From Silicimonas sp. (lineage in GTDB: Bacteria; Pseudomonadota; Alphaproteobacteria; Rhodobacterales; Rhodobacteraceae), in NCBI GenBank assembly GCA_022824525.1, contig JAJDZT010000145.1, positions 1 to 64,000 on the forward strand: a stretch of DNA of 64,000 bases, given 5' to 3'. Within the stretch, counting starts at the first letter, position 1; every line of letters starts with the position of its first letter. This document shows positions 1 through 9,529 of the stretch, piece after piece. Made by a program: the position numbers and the translations under genes. The notes below the pieces were generated by a model, which saw only the letters and a list, made by a program, of their open reading frames with translations, was not told the origin of the DNA and did no database searches.

Positions 1-103
1 CGGGACGGTTTCGACACCCACAAACCTGACAGGAAGCGCTCCGACAGGCTGGCGACCGGAGAGGCTTGGTCGCGGCCCCGACATGTTCGCCTTATGGTCT
101 TCT

Positions 104-844
104 TCAAGCGCTGGAGGCACGGCAATTCCCGACCAATGCGCGGCCTCTGGCGCCCGAAACCCCACGCAGAACATGAGACCCGCCGTGCCAGCGCTTCATC
201 GCAATAGTTTTGCAAGAGGCTCTGTGGAAAGAGTGTTTGATCTCCGCCCAGCGCACCACGAAAGGCGCGCGGAACCCAAGCGACTTCACCGTGTCGAATG
301 CTCCGATCATCTCTATCGGGGCTTCGTCATGGCAGTACGTTTGCTTGAACGCGTGGCAGGTCGCCATCGAGGTTCCGTCCTGGTAGTGCCTGTAGGCTTC
401 CCTCACCATGCGTTCCGTGGCGTGTTCGCGTGTGAGGAGGCCAACTTCGCCGATTACACCGGCCAACGACCTTATTGCGTAGGCGCCGCGTGAAAACCCA
501 ATCAGGAAAATTCGATCACCCGGTCGATATCTCGATGCCAGCCAACCATAGACGCGTCTGATTTGCCGGTTGATCCCCCGCCCTTCGATGATATCCAGCG
601 TCTTCGACCAATCTTCCCACTGGTTTCCGGCCTCGTACAGAAGCCCGATCCGGCTGTCCCGAGCAGCTTCATCCAGAAGCTTGTAGATGAGCCCAACATT
701 GGTTTCCTCGCCTTCGTCCAGCGAAGACATCGTGCCGTCCAGCAGGACGACGTGGTCAATCGGTTCCCGTGTGTGAGCATGGACGGAGCGTTCGGTTCGC
801 CGAAAGAAACCCAGAAGGTCACGGAGGCGCTCCCTTAACATCAT
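104..844 (-). CDS. DUF2235 / Tle1-type alpha-beta hydrolase, C-terminus truncated or frameshifted
   Basis: The 246-residue product carries an alpha/beta-hydrolase nucleophile elbow GFSRGA at residues 116-121, the N-terminal LLDGT segment and an FDTVKSLGFRAPF segment near 183-195, the hallmarks of DUF2235 proteins, a family that includes Tle1-type phospholipase effectors. The known family is usually well over 300 residues. Here resemblance stops at about residue 207, after HSFH, and the tail is rich in Arg, Gly and Ser. Both other minus-strand frames are open from about position 180 to the window edge, so a frameshift near 220-230 is a plausible cause. The gene lies downstream of the CoxL-like gene with a 107-bp gap and has a dyad just before its ATG. 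No type VI secretion gene is visible nearby, so an effector role is not supported. Family is fairly sure; integrity is doubtful. Confidence 0.7.
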   Translation of the reverse strand: MMLRERLRDLLGFFRRTERSVHAHTREPIDHVVLLDGTMSSLDEGEETNVGLIYKLLDEAARDSRIGLLYEAGNQWEDWSKTLDIIEGRGINRQIRRVYGWLASRYRPGDRIFLIGFSRGAYAIRSLAGVIGEVGLLTREHATERMVREAYRHYQDGTSMATCHAFKQTYCHDEAPIEMIGAFDTVKSLGFRAPFVVRWAEIKHSFHRASCKTIAMKRWHGGSHVLRGVSGARGRALVGNCRASSA

Positions 845-855
845 GAGATATCACA

Positions 856-876
856 TTTAACAGCCATGGTGTTAAA
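856..876. promoter_or_regulatory. Inverted repeat upstream of the DUF2235 gene
   Basis: TTTAACA (856-862) and TGTTAAA (870-876) form a perfect 7-bp inverted repeat separated by 7 bases. It ends 12 bases before the start codon at 844, where a repressor would act. The cognate regulator is not identifiable from the window. Confidence 0.3.
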
Positions 877-951
877 CCTAAGGCCGCTCAGGTTACGAAT
901 CCACAAATGTGACGAACGCTCGCGTTAACGTGCGGTAAACGTGTGACGCTG

Positions 952-3240
952 CTACTCTGCCGCCATCGATGGATTCAGCGCATGCCAGACCTTCGCCGGT
1001 GTGAAGGGCATATCAATCATTGCGGTATCGCGGGTCGCCAATGCGTCAGCCACAGCATTTGAAACCGCCGCCAAAGCCCCAACCGTACCGGCCTCTCCGC
1101 ATCCCTTCATGCCCATCGGGTTGGTCGTCGAAGGCGTCGGTTCGGTGGCGAATGAGAACATTGGCAAATCATCCGCACGCGGCATTCCGTAGTCCATGAA
1201 ACTGGCCGTCAACAACTGCCCATCTTCGTCGAAAACCACATGTTCCGTAAGGGCTTGGCCGACACCTTGTGCAACACCGCCGTGCACCTGGCCTTCGGCC
1301 AACAAAGGGTTGATCAGATTTCCGAAGTCGTCCGTGACGCTGTAACGATCGACTTTGACGACGCCGGTATCGGGATCAATTTCCACCTCAGCCACGTGGC
1401 AGCCATTGGGGAAAGACATGGCAGGCAACGTCGTCTTTTCGCGCACGTCCAACAATTCGGTCCTGCCATCTGCACGCGCCATCGCGGCAACATCCATCAT
1501 CGACGGAGTTTCATTCGATCCTGGAATGCGGAACACCTCGTCGTCGAACTCAACCCCATCGGTATTGTTCTTTTCTCCAAGATAATCCGCGAACTGCTGC
1601 ACGATTGTTCCCACGGTCGCCAGCGTCGCCGTCGATTGAGTCGTCACCGACCGTGAACCACCTGTACCGCCACCAGCCGGAATCATGTCGCTGTCGCCCT
1701 GCACGATCCGGATACTCTCGACCGGTATGCCGGTTTGATCGGAAAGAAACACGGCGTAGACCGTCTCGTGCCCCTGCCCGTTCGATTGCGTGCCGACATA
1801 AAGGCTCACGGTTCCATCATCCTCAAACACGACCCGTGCACGTTCCGTCTGATCGCCCAGGATCGATTCAATGTAATAGCAAAGACCAAAGCCGCGAAGT
1901 TTGCCGGCAGCTTCGGAAGCAGAACGCCGGGCTGCAAATCCTTCGGCGTCGCATTCGATCTTGGCCCGGGAAAGAACCTTTTCGAACTCTCCCACGTCGT
2001 AAGTGTCTGCAAGCGTCGTCTTGTAAGGAAACTGATCCGGACGGATGAAGCTCTTTCGGCGCAACTCCCAGGGATCGACGCCCAATTCGCGGGCCGCGTT
2101 GTCCATGGATCGCTCCAGCGCGAATATCGCCTCCGGTCTCCCGGCTCCGCGGTAGGCATCGATTTGCGTTGTGTTGGTGAATATGCCCAGACATTTCAGC
2201 GCAATGTCCCGAACGTCGTAGACGCCTTGGGCAACCTTCGCGAAAAGCTCGGTCTGAATGAACTGCGCGTAGCCGGAGTTGTAAGCCCCGATATTCGAGA
2301 CGGTATCCACCCGGTACCCGATCAGCTTCAGGTCTGCGTCGAAGGCAAGCTCGGTGTCCGAGATCAGATCGCGCCCACCATTGTCCGTCAGGATGCCTTC
2401 TGTCCGCTCGCTCATCCAGCGCACTGGACGACCCAGAGCTTTCGCAGCAGCTGCAATCACGAAGTACTCCGGATAGTCGAACCCCTTCATCCCGAAGCCC
2501 CCGCCCACATCGGGGTTCATGACATGCACGTCGTCCTTATCAATCCCGAAACACTCGGCCATCGCCGTCTTGGTGCCCCAGACACCCTGACCGCCATAAT
2601 TGAAGTGGAGACGACCGTCGGACCAGTCGGCATAGCACCCGCGCGGCTCCATCGGATTGGCGAACACGCGGTTGTCGACGACCCGGGTCTTCACAACATG
2701 CGCCGCGCCATCGAACACGGCTGCGACCGCATCATGGTCCCCAACACCCCAGTGGAACGCAACGTTGTCGGGCGCTTCCTCATGGATTGTCTCGCCGCCC
2801 GGTTCGAAATCCACCTTCGCGCTCAGATCGTCGGTTTCCGCATAGAGCATCTCGGCCGCGTCTTTGGCCTGCTCGCGCGTCTCGGCGACGATCACCGCAA
2901 TCGCTTCACCAACGAAACGAACTTTTCCGGACGCGAGCAGCGGTCGCGCCACATCCGCACCCTTGGACCCATCCAGATTCGCGACGATTTCGCCGCGCAT
3001 CACGTAATCCACACCCATCGCAGCCAGGTCTTCGGCCGCAAAGGCCCCCGCCACGCCCGGCATCTCCCGCACTTCGGAAAGATCGACAGGCGAAAGAACC
3101 CCATGGGCCACCTGGCTCCGCAGGAACACTGCGTGCAGCGCCCCATCGGGCGAGATGTCATCAATGTAACGACCCTGACCGGTCAGAAACCGGGTGTCTT
3201 CAAGCCGCAGCACAGGTTGAGATTTGCCGAATTTGTCCAT
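952..3240 (-). CDS. Xanthine dehydrogenase family, molybdopterin-binding subunit (form II CoxL-like)
   Basis: The 762-residue protein is a full-length large subunit of the molybdenum hydroxylase family that oxidises aldehydes, purines or CO. Visible marks are the cofactor-contacting GGGFGMKG near residues 246-253, the active-site loop AYRGAGR at 362-368, and the C-terminal GCGEAG with the catalytic Glu near 716. AYRGAGR is the form II signature; true CO dehydrogenases carry AYxCSFR, so CO oxidation is unlikely and the substrate is unknown. These enzymes normally work with an FAD subunit and a 2Fe-2S subunit encoded next door. Neither is present: upstream is divergent valS, downstream the damaged DUF2235 gene. 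The partners must be elsewhere, or the subunit is used differently. The ATG at 3240 gives the expected N-terminus. Confidence 0.9.
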   Translation of the reverse strand: MDKFGKSQPVLRLEDTRFLTGQGRYIDDISPDGALHAVFLRSQVAHGVLSPVDLSEVREMPGVAGAFAAEDLAAMGVDYVMRGEIVANLDGSKGADVARPLLASGKVRFVGEAIAVIVAETREQAKDAAEMLYAETDDLSAKVDFEPGGETIHEEAPDNVAFHWGVGDHDAVAAVFDGAAHVVKTRVVDNRVFANPMEPRGCYADWSDGRLHFNYGGQGVWGTKTAMAECFGIDKDDVHVMNPDVGGGFGMKGFDYPEYFVIAAAAKALGRPVRWMSERTEGILTDNGGRDLISDTELAFDADLKLIGYRVDTVSNIGAYNSGYAQFIQTELFAKVAQGVYDVRDIALKCLGIFTNTTQIDAYRGAGRPEAIFALERSMDNAARELGVDPWELRRKSFIRPDQFPYKTTLADTYDVGEFEKVLSRAKIECDAEGFAARRSASEAAGKLRGFGLCYYIESILGDQTERARVVFEDDGTVSLYVGTQSNGQGHETVYAVFLSDQTGIPVESIRIVQGDSDMIPAGGGTGGSRSVTTQSTATLATVGTIVQQFADYLGEKNNTDGVEFDDEVFRIPGSNETPSMMDVAAMARADGRTELLDVREKTTLPAMSFPNGCHVAEVEIDPDTGVVKVDRYSVTDDFGNLINPLLAEGQVHGGVAQGVGQALTEHVVFDEDGQLLTASFMDYGMPRADDLPMFSFATEPTPSTTNPMGMKGCGEAGTVGALAAVSNAVADALATRDTAMIDMPFTPAKVWHALNPSMAAE

Positions 3241-3421
3241 GGGAAAACGCCTCCGTTGTTCCCGCGAACCCTAGCGGGGGCGGCGGCAGTGTCCAGTGCT
3301 TCAGTCCAACAAAAAAGCCGCAGGGCTTCATCTTGCCTCAAATACGCAATTCCGGCGCCCAATCGCCCTTTCCCTCGGCTGGTGGGAAGGCTAAATCACC
3401 CCGGACCAAAGGATGACGACG

Positions 3422-6400
3422 ATGGAAAAGACATTCGACGCTCAGGAAGCCGAAGCCCGCATTTATGCCAAATGGGAGGCCGAAGGCTGCTTCAAGGCAG
3501 GTGCGAACGCCAGCTCGGACGAAACCTTCTCCATAATGATCCCGCCGCCAAATGTGACCGGCGTCCTGCACATGGGCCACGCCTTCAACAACACGTTGCA
3601 GGACATCCTCACGCGCTGGCACCGGATGCAGGGCCACGACACGCTCTGGCAACCAGGGCAGGACCACGCAGGCATCGCCACGCAAATGGTCGTCGAGCGC
3701 AACCTGATGGAAGCCCAGCTTCCGGGCCGCCGCGAGATGGGCCGCGAAGCCTTCACCGCCAAGGTCTGGGAGTGGAAGCAGCAATCCGGCGGCACCATCA
3801 TCGAACAACTCAAGCGCCTCGGCGCGTCCTGCGACTGGTCCCGCAACGCTTTCACCATGTCCGGCGCGCCCAATGCGCCGGAAGGCGAGGAGGGCAATTT
3901 CCACGACGCCGTCATCAAGGTCTTCGTCAAGATGTACGAAGACGGCCTGATCTATCGCGGCAAGCGCCTCGTGAACTGGGACCCGCATTTTGAAACCGCC
4001 ATCTCCGATCTGGAAGTCGAGAACATCGAAGTCGACGGCCACATGTGGCACTTCAAATACCCGCTCGCCGATGGCGTCACCTATGAATACGTCGAAAAGG
4101 ACGAGGACGGGAACGAGACCCTTCGCGAAACCCGCGACTATATCTCTATCGCCACCACCCGACCCGAAACCATGCTCGGCGACGGCGCGGTCGCGGTCCA
4201 CCCCTCCGACGAACGCTACGCCCCCATCGTCGGCAAACTCTGCGAAATCCCCGTTGGCCCGAAAGAGCACCGCCGCCTGATCCCGATCATCACCGATGAA
4301 TACCCCGACCCGGACTTCGGCTCGGGTGCGGTCAAGATCACCGGCGCGCATGACTTCAACGACTACCAGGTCGCCAAGCGGGGCAACATCCCGATGTATC
4401 GCCTGATGGACACCAAGGGCGCCATGCGCGACGACGGTGCGCCCTACGCCGAAATGGCCGCAACGGCGATGGCGGTTGCAAAAGGCGAACGAACCTTGTC
4501 GGAAGCGGAAGCCGACACGATCAATCTGGTTCCGGATGATCTCCGCGGGTTAGACCGGTTTGAGGCGCGGAAGAAAGTTGTTGAGCAGATCACGTCCGAA
4601 GGTCTTGCCGTCATGACCACGGCAGACGACGAACGTCTGGGGCGCAAGCTGAAGGAAGACGACGACCCGAACGCGCCCGCCCCCCTCGTCGAAGCCAAAA
4701 AGATCATGGCCCCCTACGGCGACCGCTCCAAGGTCGTCATCGAGCCCATGCTCACCGACCAATGGTTCGTCGACACCGCCAAAATCGTCGGCCCCGCTCT
4801 GGAAGCGGTGCGCAACGGCACCACCGAGATCCTGCCCGAGCAGCACAAGAAGGTCTACTTCAACTGGCTCGAGAACATCGAACCCTGGTGCATCTCGCGG
4901 CAATTGTGGTGGGGCCACCAGATCCCGGTTTGGTATCTTCCAAGCATTAAATCCGGAACACCCGGATCAATCGACGATGCTGAGTTGGATTTTGATGATC
5001 CTATACATTTCTGCGCCTCAAACAAAGCCGAAGCTCAAAAGCTGGTCTCGGCCTATCTGGCTGAGCGAGGTTTGACGTTCGACTTCTTCCACGGCGGCTA
5101 TACCGACCCTAGGCAACTCAAAGCCGAGTTCGAGTCTAACGGCGGAGTTCCCATCTGGCGAGACCCCGACGTCCTCGACACCTGGTTCTCCTCCGGCCTC
5201 TGGCCGATCGGCACCCTCGGCTGGCCCGAGGAGACGGAGGAACTGAAGAAATACTTCCCCACCTCCGTCCTGATCACCGGATTCGACATCATCTTCTTCT
5301 GGGTCGCCCGCATGATGATGATGCAATACGCCACCGTGGGCCAACAGCCCTTCGACACCGTCTACGTCCACGCCCTCGTCCGCGACGAGAAGGGCAAGAA
5401 GATGTCGAAATCGCTCGGCAACGTCCTCGACCCGCTCGAACTGGTCGACGAATACGGCGCCGACGCTGTCCGCTTCACGCTCACCTCCATGGCCGCCATG
5501 GGCCGCGACCTGAAGCTCTCGACACAGCGCATCCAGGGCTACCGCAACTTCACAACCAAACTCTGGAACGCCGCCCGCTTCGCCGAGATGAACGGCGTCT
5601 TTGCCGTGGAACGCACCGACGCAATACCGACGTCGCACCGACGTGATACCGACGTCGCGAATCCGGTGAACCAGTGGATCATCGGAGAGGTCGCGAAAAC
5701 CCGCATGGCGCTCGATGAAGCGCTGACGAACTTCCGCTTCAACGACGCCGCGAACACGCTTTACGCCTTCACCTACACCTATTGCGACTGGTACCTTGAG
5801 TTCTCGAAGCCACTCATGCAGACAGAGGCGGCCGACGAGACCCGCCAAACCATGGCCTGGGCGCTCGATCAGCTTCTGATCATGCTTCACCCCATCATGC
5901 CCTTCATCACAGAAGAACTGTGGAGCCTTTCGGCCCCATCGCGCGCAAAGCCTTGCGTTCATGCCGACTGGCCAACCTATGGCGCTGAATTGATTGATGA
6001 AAGTGCCGTCGCCGAACTGAACTGGGTCCGCGACCTGATCGAAAAAACCCGCTCCGTGCGTGGCGAGATGAATGTCCCCAAGAAGGAGAAGGTCACGCTT
6101 CTGCAACTCGGCCTCGATGCCAAACAGGATGCGATGTGGAGCGCGAATGAAACCCTCATCACAGCCGACCGTGAAGCTGGTATCGCAGGCCGCGAGGCGG
6201 CGGACGCTGCACCAAAAGGCAGCGCGACCATTGCCGTGGAAGGCGGGACCTTCGCACTTCCTCTCGAAGGTCTGATCGATGCGGGCGCCGAGAAGGCCCG
6301 TCTCGAAAAGTCTGTCGGCAAGCTTCAGAAAGAAGTCGGCGGCCTAGAGGGGCGTCTCAAGAACCCGAAGTTCCGTGAGAATGCCAGTGCCGAGGTGATC

Positions 6401-6487
6401 GAGGAAACCGAAGAGAACGCACGTACCCGACGCGAGGAATTGACCCGGTTGGAAACCGCGCTTTCCCGGCTTGACGAACTCGCCTGA
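3422..6487 (+). CDS. valS: Valine--tRNA ligase
   Basis: Class I aminoacyl-tRNA synthetase that charges tRNA-Val in the cytoplasm. The HIGH-type motif HMGH lies at residues 50-53 and KMSKS at 660-664; the editing domain lies between them, and the C-terminal coiled coil occupies about the last 65 residues. An ATG exists at 3413, but the one at 3422 has an AAAGGA ribosome site 8 bases upstream, while 3413 has none at usable spacing, so 3422 (1021 residues) is preferred. An oddity is the segment at residues 732-746, between the catalytic core and the anticodon-binding domain: it is encoded by four 11-bp repeats that also occur outside genes (see 16526). The gene is divergent from the CoxL-like gene. 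Confidence 0.97.
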   Translation: MEKTFDAQEAEARIYAKWEAEGCFKAGANASSDETFSIMIPPPNVTGVLHMGHAFNNTLQDILTRWHRMQGHDTLWQPGQDHAGIATQMVVERNLMEAQLPGRREMGREAFTAKVWEWKQQSGGTIIEQLKRLGASCDWSRNAFTMSGAPNAPEGEEGNFHDAVIKVFVKMYEDGLIYRGKRLVNWDPHFETAISDLEVENIEVDGHMWHFKYPLADGVTYEYVEKDEDGNETLRETRDYISIATTRPETMLGDGAVAVHPSDERYAPIVGKLCEIPVGPKEHRRLIPIITDEYPDPDFGSGAVKITGAHDFNDYQVAKRGNIPMYRLMDTKGAMRDDGAPYAEMAATAMAVAKGERTLSEAEADTINLVPDDLRGLDRFEARKKVVEQITSEGLAVMTTADDERLGRKLKEDDDPNAPAPLVEAKKIMAPYGDRSKVVIEPMLTDQWFVDTAKIVGPALEAVRNGTTEILPEQHKKVYFNWLENIEPWCISRQLWWGHQIPVWYLPSIKSGTPGSIDDAELDFDDPIHFCASNKAEAQKLVSAYLAERGLTFDFFHGGYTDPRQLKAEFESNGGVPIWRDPDVLDTWFSSGLWPIGTLGWPEETEELKKYFPTSVLITGFDIIFFWVARMMMMQYATVGQQPFDTVYVHALVRDEKGKKMSKSLGNVLDPLELVDEYGADAVRFTLTSMAAMGRDLKLSTQRIQGYRNFTTKLWNAARFAEMNGVFAVERTDAIPTSHRRDTDVANPVNQWIIGEVAKTRMALDEALTNFRFNDAANTLYAFTYTYCDWYLEFSKPLMQTEAADETRQTMAWALDQLLIMLHPIMPFITEELWSLSAPSRAKPCVHADWPTYGAELIDESAVAELNWVRDLIEKTRSVRGEMNVPKKEKVTLLQLGLDAKQDAMWSANETLITADREAGIAGREAADAAPKGSATIAVEGGTFALPLEGLIDAGAEKARLEKSVGKLQKEVGGLEGRLKNPKFRENASAEVIEETEENARTRREELTRLETALSRLDELA
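5615..5660 (+). repeat. 4 x 11-bp degenerate tandem repeat inside valS
   Basis: Four consecutive 11-base units (ACCGACGCAAT, ACCGACGTCGC, ACCGACGTGAT, ACCGACGTCGC, then GA) lie in frame within valS. The same four-unit architecture, also 46 bases and ending GTCGCGA, is found between genes at 16526-16571. The unit length is not a multiple of three, so the repeat encodes a non-repetitive stretch; 44 or 46 bases of insertion alone would need local adjustment to keep frame. Confidence 0.8.
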
Positions 6488-6568
6488 CGTCGCGCGCTTG
6501 TCGGCTGACCTCTTTTTCCATTCGTGATAGAGCGTTTGAGTTCGCGCGCTTACCCGCTTGAGTTGGGC

Positions 6569-6733
6569 TTAATTCACCAAGCGATCCACGGCGCGCATCA
6601 TCCCAAGTGACTTGTCATAGACCAGTGTCAGAATGCGCTTTCCCGCTGGTTTCGCGGCCAAAGGCGGCAAAGCGCGAGCGGCCGCGCCTGAGGCGGTCAC
6701 CGCCAGAAACACTCGTCTGTTCATCTCGGGCAT
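6569..6733 (-). CDS. Small exported protein, 54 residues
   Basis: A short gene reads MPEMNRRVFLAV at its start and ends with a conserved-looking tail around LTLVYDKSLGMMRAVDR. The ATG at 6733 has an AGGAAA ribosome site about 5-6 bases upstream; an inner ATG at 6724 has none as good. The N-terminus has an NRR pair followed by a hydrophobic, Ala-rich stretch, which resembles a short or degenerate Tat or Sec signal. It sits alone between valS and the carboxypeptidase gene. I recall similar short proteins in related bacteria but can assign no function. Support is coding pattern, ribosome site and signal-like start. Confidence 0.55.
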   Translation of the reverse strand: MPEMNRRVFLAVTASGAAARALPPLAAKPAGKRILTLVYDKSLGMMRAVDRLVN

Positions 6734-6836
6734 TCGCGTTTCCTCGTGATTGCTTGCGGTTCAGATGACCACCGAACAGCGCTTCATCAAGGTGCGCACC
6801 GTCTAATGCTTTGAAAATACGGTGTACATTCATCGT

Positions 6837-8231
6837 TTAGCCCGGTCCAACCGGGATGCAATTCACGTTCTGAGCGTGCAACCTGCGGCAAGCCAATTCA
6901 GCCCGTTCCTCGCTGAGGCCTACGAAGTTCGCCTCCCATCCTTTGGGCGAGTGCACCACCTTACGAAGGGCATCATCCAGCGTGGAAATCTCCACCAGTG
7001 CAGTCTGAAGAAGGACGCGCTCAGCCTCGTCCCGTGTCGTGTACCGCCCGACATTTATCGCCCAATGTTGGCCTCCGCTCGTCGACAGCCTCGTCACGAC
7101 AACCGGCTCCTCCTCCCGGGCAATTTCCACCGCTTCGGCGCGGGGTCTTGGAGCGGGTCGCAAAAAGGCGCCCGCAAGGCTTGCAGCCTGCACAGCGCGC
7201 GGTGCCGGTTCCGGCGTGGCGATTGTGGTTTCCGCAACAGCGACTTCCGCCAGCGCGTCCGAAATGCCTTGGCTCATCGCAATGAGGACACCCTGATCCG
7301 GCGCTTCGACAGGGCGGGACATTGGACGTGGCGATCGGTTTACCAGGCCTGTGGTTCGAACCACTTTGCCTGTTCCGCCCTCTCCTCCGATCACCGGGCG
7401 TCGTGGCTTTACGACGGCCACCCGTGTCGGGGAACGGTCAAACCCCATGTCCAGCAGTTCCGCTACCCTTGCGTTTCGCCAGCTTACGGAGCGGCCACCG
7501 AACACGGTCGCGATCACACGCTCACCGCGACGTTCGGCAGAGGCAACGAGATTGTACCCAGCAGCGCGGGTGTAGCCAGTTTTGATTCCGTCCGCGCCAC
7601 GATACGAACCCAACAGGCGACGGTTGGTATTGGCCACCATCTTGGTCCCGGCACTCGTCTGCTTGCGCGAAAACAGGTTGTAGTAATCGGGGAAGTCATA
7701 AAACACATGCCGCCCCAACGTTGTCATGTCCCGAGCCGTCGAGAGATGACCCGTTTCGGTCAAACCGTGGGCGTTCTTGAATGTGGTGCGGTCCATGCCC
7801 ATCGCTTGGGCCATGCGGTTCATTCGCCTGGCAAAGGCTGCTTCCGAGCCCGAAATCGCCTCCCCGATCGCCGTCGCCGCATCGTTTGCAGATTTCACGG
7901 CGGCCGCGCGGAGCAGATAGCGAAGCTTGATTTTCTGACCAGCTTTCAGCCCAAGCTTTGAGGGCGGTTCGGCAGCAGCCTTGCGCGAAATGGTGACAGT
8001 CGTGTCGAGGCTGATTTCACCTTTTTCGATGGCGTCAAAGGCGACGTAGAGCGTCATCATCTTTGTGAGTGAGGCGGGATGCAACCGAGTGTCAGCATTC
8101 CGCGAATGGAGCACTTTGCCGGTGCGCGCATCGATCACCATCGCCGCATACGGCGCTGCGACAAGCGCAACTGGCAAGATGAGAAAAAAGAGAACGGAAA
8201 ACGCCCGAAGGACGACGAGGGATATCGTCAC
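6837..8231 (-). CDS. D-alanyl-D-alanine carboxypeptidase with C-terminal SPOR domain
   Basis: Serine peptidase S11 (low-molecular-weight PBP) that trims the terminal D-Ala of peptidoglycan stem peptides in the periplasm. All three active-site motifs are present: SLTK at residues 54-57, SAN at 114-116 and KTG at 217-219. Residues 1-26 form a signal peptide ending VALVAA. A Pro/Ala-rich linker (about 255-385) leads to a SPOR domain in the last 80 residues, which in this family binds denuded glycan at the division septum. The 464-residue length fits DacA/DacF-type proteins carrying SPOR. The gene is monocistronic, with its promoter presumably in the 150-bp gap before the HAD gene. Confidence 0.93.
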   Translation of the reverse strand: MTISLVVLRAFSVLFFLILPVALVAAPYAAMVIDARTGKVLHSRNADTRLHPASLTKMMTLYVAFDAIEKGEISLDTTVTISRKAAAEPPSKLGLKAGQKIKLRYLLRAAAVKSANDAATAIGEAISGSEAAFARRMNRMAQAMGMDRTTFKNAHGLTETGHLSTARDMTTLGRHVFYDFPDYYNLFSRKQTSAGTKMVANTNRRLLGSYRGADGIKTGYTRAAGYNLVASAERRGERVIATVFGGRSVSWRNARVAELLDMGFDRSPTRVAVVKPRRPVIGGEGGTGKVVRTTGLVNRSPRPMSRPVEAPDQGVLIAMSQGISDALAEVAVAETTIATPEPAPRAVQAASLAGAFLRPAPRPRAEAVEIAREEEPVVVTRLSTSGGQHWAINVGRYTTRDEAERVLLQTALVEISTLDDALRKVVHSPKGWEANFVGLSEERAELACRRLHAQNVNCIPVGPG

Positions 8232-8383
8232 GTGATCACTGCCTTCTGCCTGCCTCGTACCCCGATCTTTTCGCCGGGGCTTTCAAGTTATCCACAAGGT
8301 AACATGGGATTTGCTATCGGAAAACGATGAATTTTCAGTAATTCGCAGTCTTCTAGATGGGGCGCGGCATTCTGCCGATGCCC

Positions 8384-9085
8384 CTACATGTTGCGGCAGA
8401 TGTCGCGCACCAATCCGGGCACGTCGCTTACCCCGCCAACTTCTCGGAATCTTGGGTGCGTTTCTGGTGCCGGTGCCGCTTCCAAAGCCCAAACCTCACC
8501 AAACGGAACATAGACACCCCACCCTCCGGCCTCGATCACAGGATTGACGTCTGATTTCAAAGAATTGCCGACCATCATCGCGGCATCCGGCTCAATCCCC
8601 CGGCCCCTAAAAATATCGCCGTAAACCTGTGTCGTTTTCTCGGACACGATCTCAACCCCGTCAAACAGTTCGCCCAGTCCGGATTGGGCCAGTTTCCGTT
8701 CCTGATCGATAAGATCGCCTTTGGTGATCAGGAGAAGCTGAAACTCCTGCGCCAACGTCGAGATCGTTTCGCCAACACCGGGCAAAAGTTCGATGGGGTG
8801 TGCCAGCATTTCCTGCCCGGCGGCGATCAGTTCCGAAATCACGGCGCCCGGAACACGATTCTCCGTCACCTGCAACGCCGTCTCAATCATCGACAATGTG
8901 AAGCCCTTGATCCCGTAGCCATATCGCTCGATGTTCCGCCGTTCCGCATCGAGCAGCCGCTCGGCGAGATGATCTGCGTCGGCATAGCCCTGAAGCAACT
9001 CGACAAAACGCGCCTCCGTCAGCCGGAAGAACCGCTCATTGTGCCAAAGAGTATCGTCTGCATCGAAACAGATGGTGGTGAGCAC
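8384..9085 (-). CDS. HAD-family hydrolase (predicted phosphatase)
   Basis: The 233-residue protein starts with the HAD motif I DADDT (nucleophile Asp8, acid/base Asp10), has LLITKGD in the motif II/III region and GNSLKSDV as motif IV, so all phosphotransfer elements are present. A helical cap lies between motif I and II, as in subfamily I phosphatases. The substrate cannot be told from sequence. It is divergent from clpS, with the two start codons about 100 bases apart, so they may share a control region. Confidence 0.88.
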   Translation of the reverse strand: MLTTICFDADDTLWHNERFFRLTEARFVELLQGYADADHLAERLLDAERRNIERYGYGIKGFTLSMIETALQVTENRVPGAVISELIAAGQEMLAHPIELLPGVGETISTLAQEFQLLLITKGDLIDQERKLAQSGLGELFDGVEIVSEKTTQVYGDIFRGRGIEPDAAMMVGNSLKSDVNPVIEAGGWGVYVPFGEVWALEAAPAPETHPRFREVGGVSDVPGLVRDICRNM

Positions 9086-9181
9086 GCATTCGCCCCTTTT
9101 CTAACCGGGTCGAACGCCTATATGTTGCCCCCAATCCCAATGACTGGCGTAAAGACACTGGTGAGCACTCTCAAGCTTCAT

Positions 9182-9520
9182 ATGATGGCAGCGGACGACG
9201 ATGGCGACGACGGCAAGGGCGGTCAGGGCGATACCAGCCTGCTGACCAAGACCAAGCCGAAGACCGACAAGCCACCGCTCTACAAGGTCATGCTCCTGAA
9301 CGACGACTACACGCCGATGGAATTCGTCGTCCACGTGCTTGAGCGGTTTTTCGGCATGAACCACGCCCAGGCGTTCGAACTGATGCTGACCGTGCACAAG
9401 AAAGGCCTCGCCGTGGTCGGCGTCTTCAGCTTCGAAGTGGCCGAAACCAAAGTGGCCCAGGTGATGGACTTTGCCCGCCGCCACCAGCACCCGCTGCAAT
9501 GCACCATGGAAAAGGAATAG
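9182..9520 (+). CDS. clpS: ATP-dependent Clp protease adaptor ClpS
   Basis: ClpS delivers N-end-rule substrates to ClpAP. The core [13 protein letters not shown] contains the Asn-Asp pair that reads the substrate N-terminal residue, followed by the HKKG and HPLQC segments typical of the family. The start is uncertain: ATGs at 9122, 9140, 9182 and 9185 are in frame and none has a strong ribosome site. Position 9182 gives the usual acidic, disordered N-tail (MMAADDDG) and a family-like length of 112 residues. clpA is not in the window; the next gene begins 9 bases after the stop. Confidence 0.93.
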   Translation: MMAADDDGDDGKGGQGDTSLLTKTKPKTDKPPLYKVMLLNDDYTPMEFVVHVLERFFGMNHAQAFELMLTVHKKGLAVVGVFSFEVAETKVAQVMDFARRHQHPLQCTMEKE

Positions 9521-9529
9521 GCGGACGAT

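Noticed and set aside
3310-3345. TTGCCTCAAATAC-type string between the CoxL-like gene and valS, as another copy of the dispersed element
   Set aside because: Its GAGG and ATTT parts are in a different order from those at 15794 and 57987, so common origin cannot be claimed.
1735-3993. A 752-codon open frame on the plus strand opposite the CoxL-like gene
   Set aside because: It is antisense to a clear, full-length enzyme gene and has Arg/His-rich, non-domain sequence; an effect of high GC third positions.
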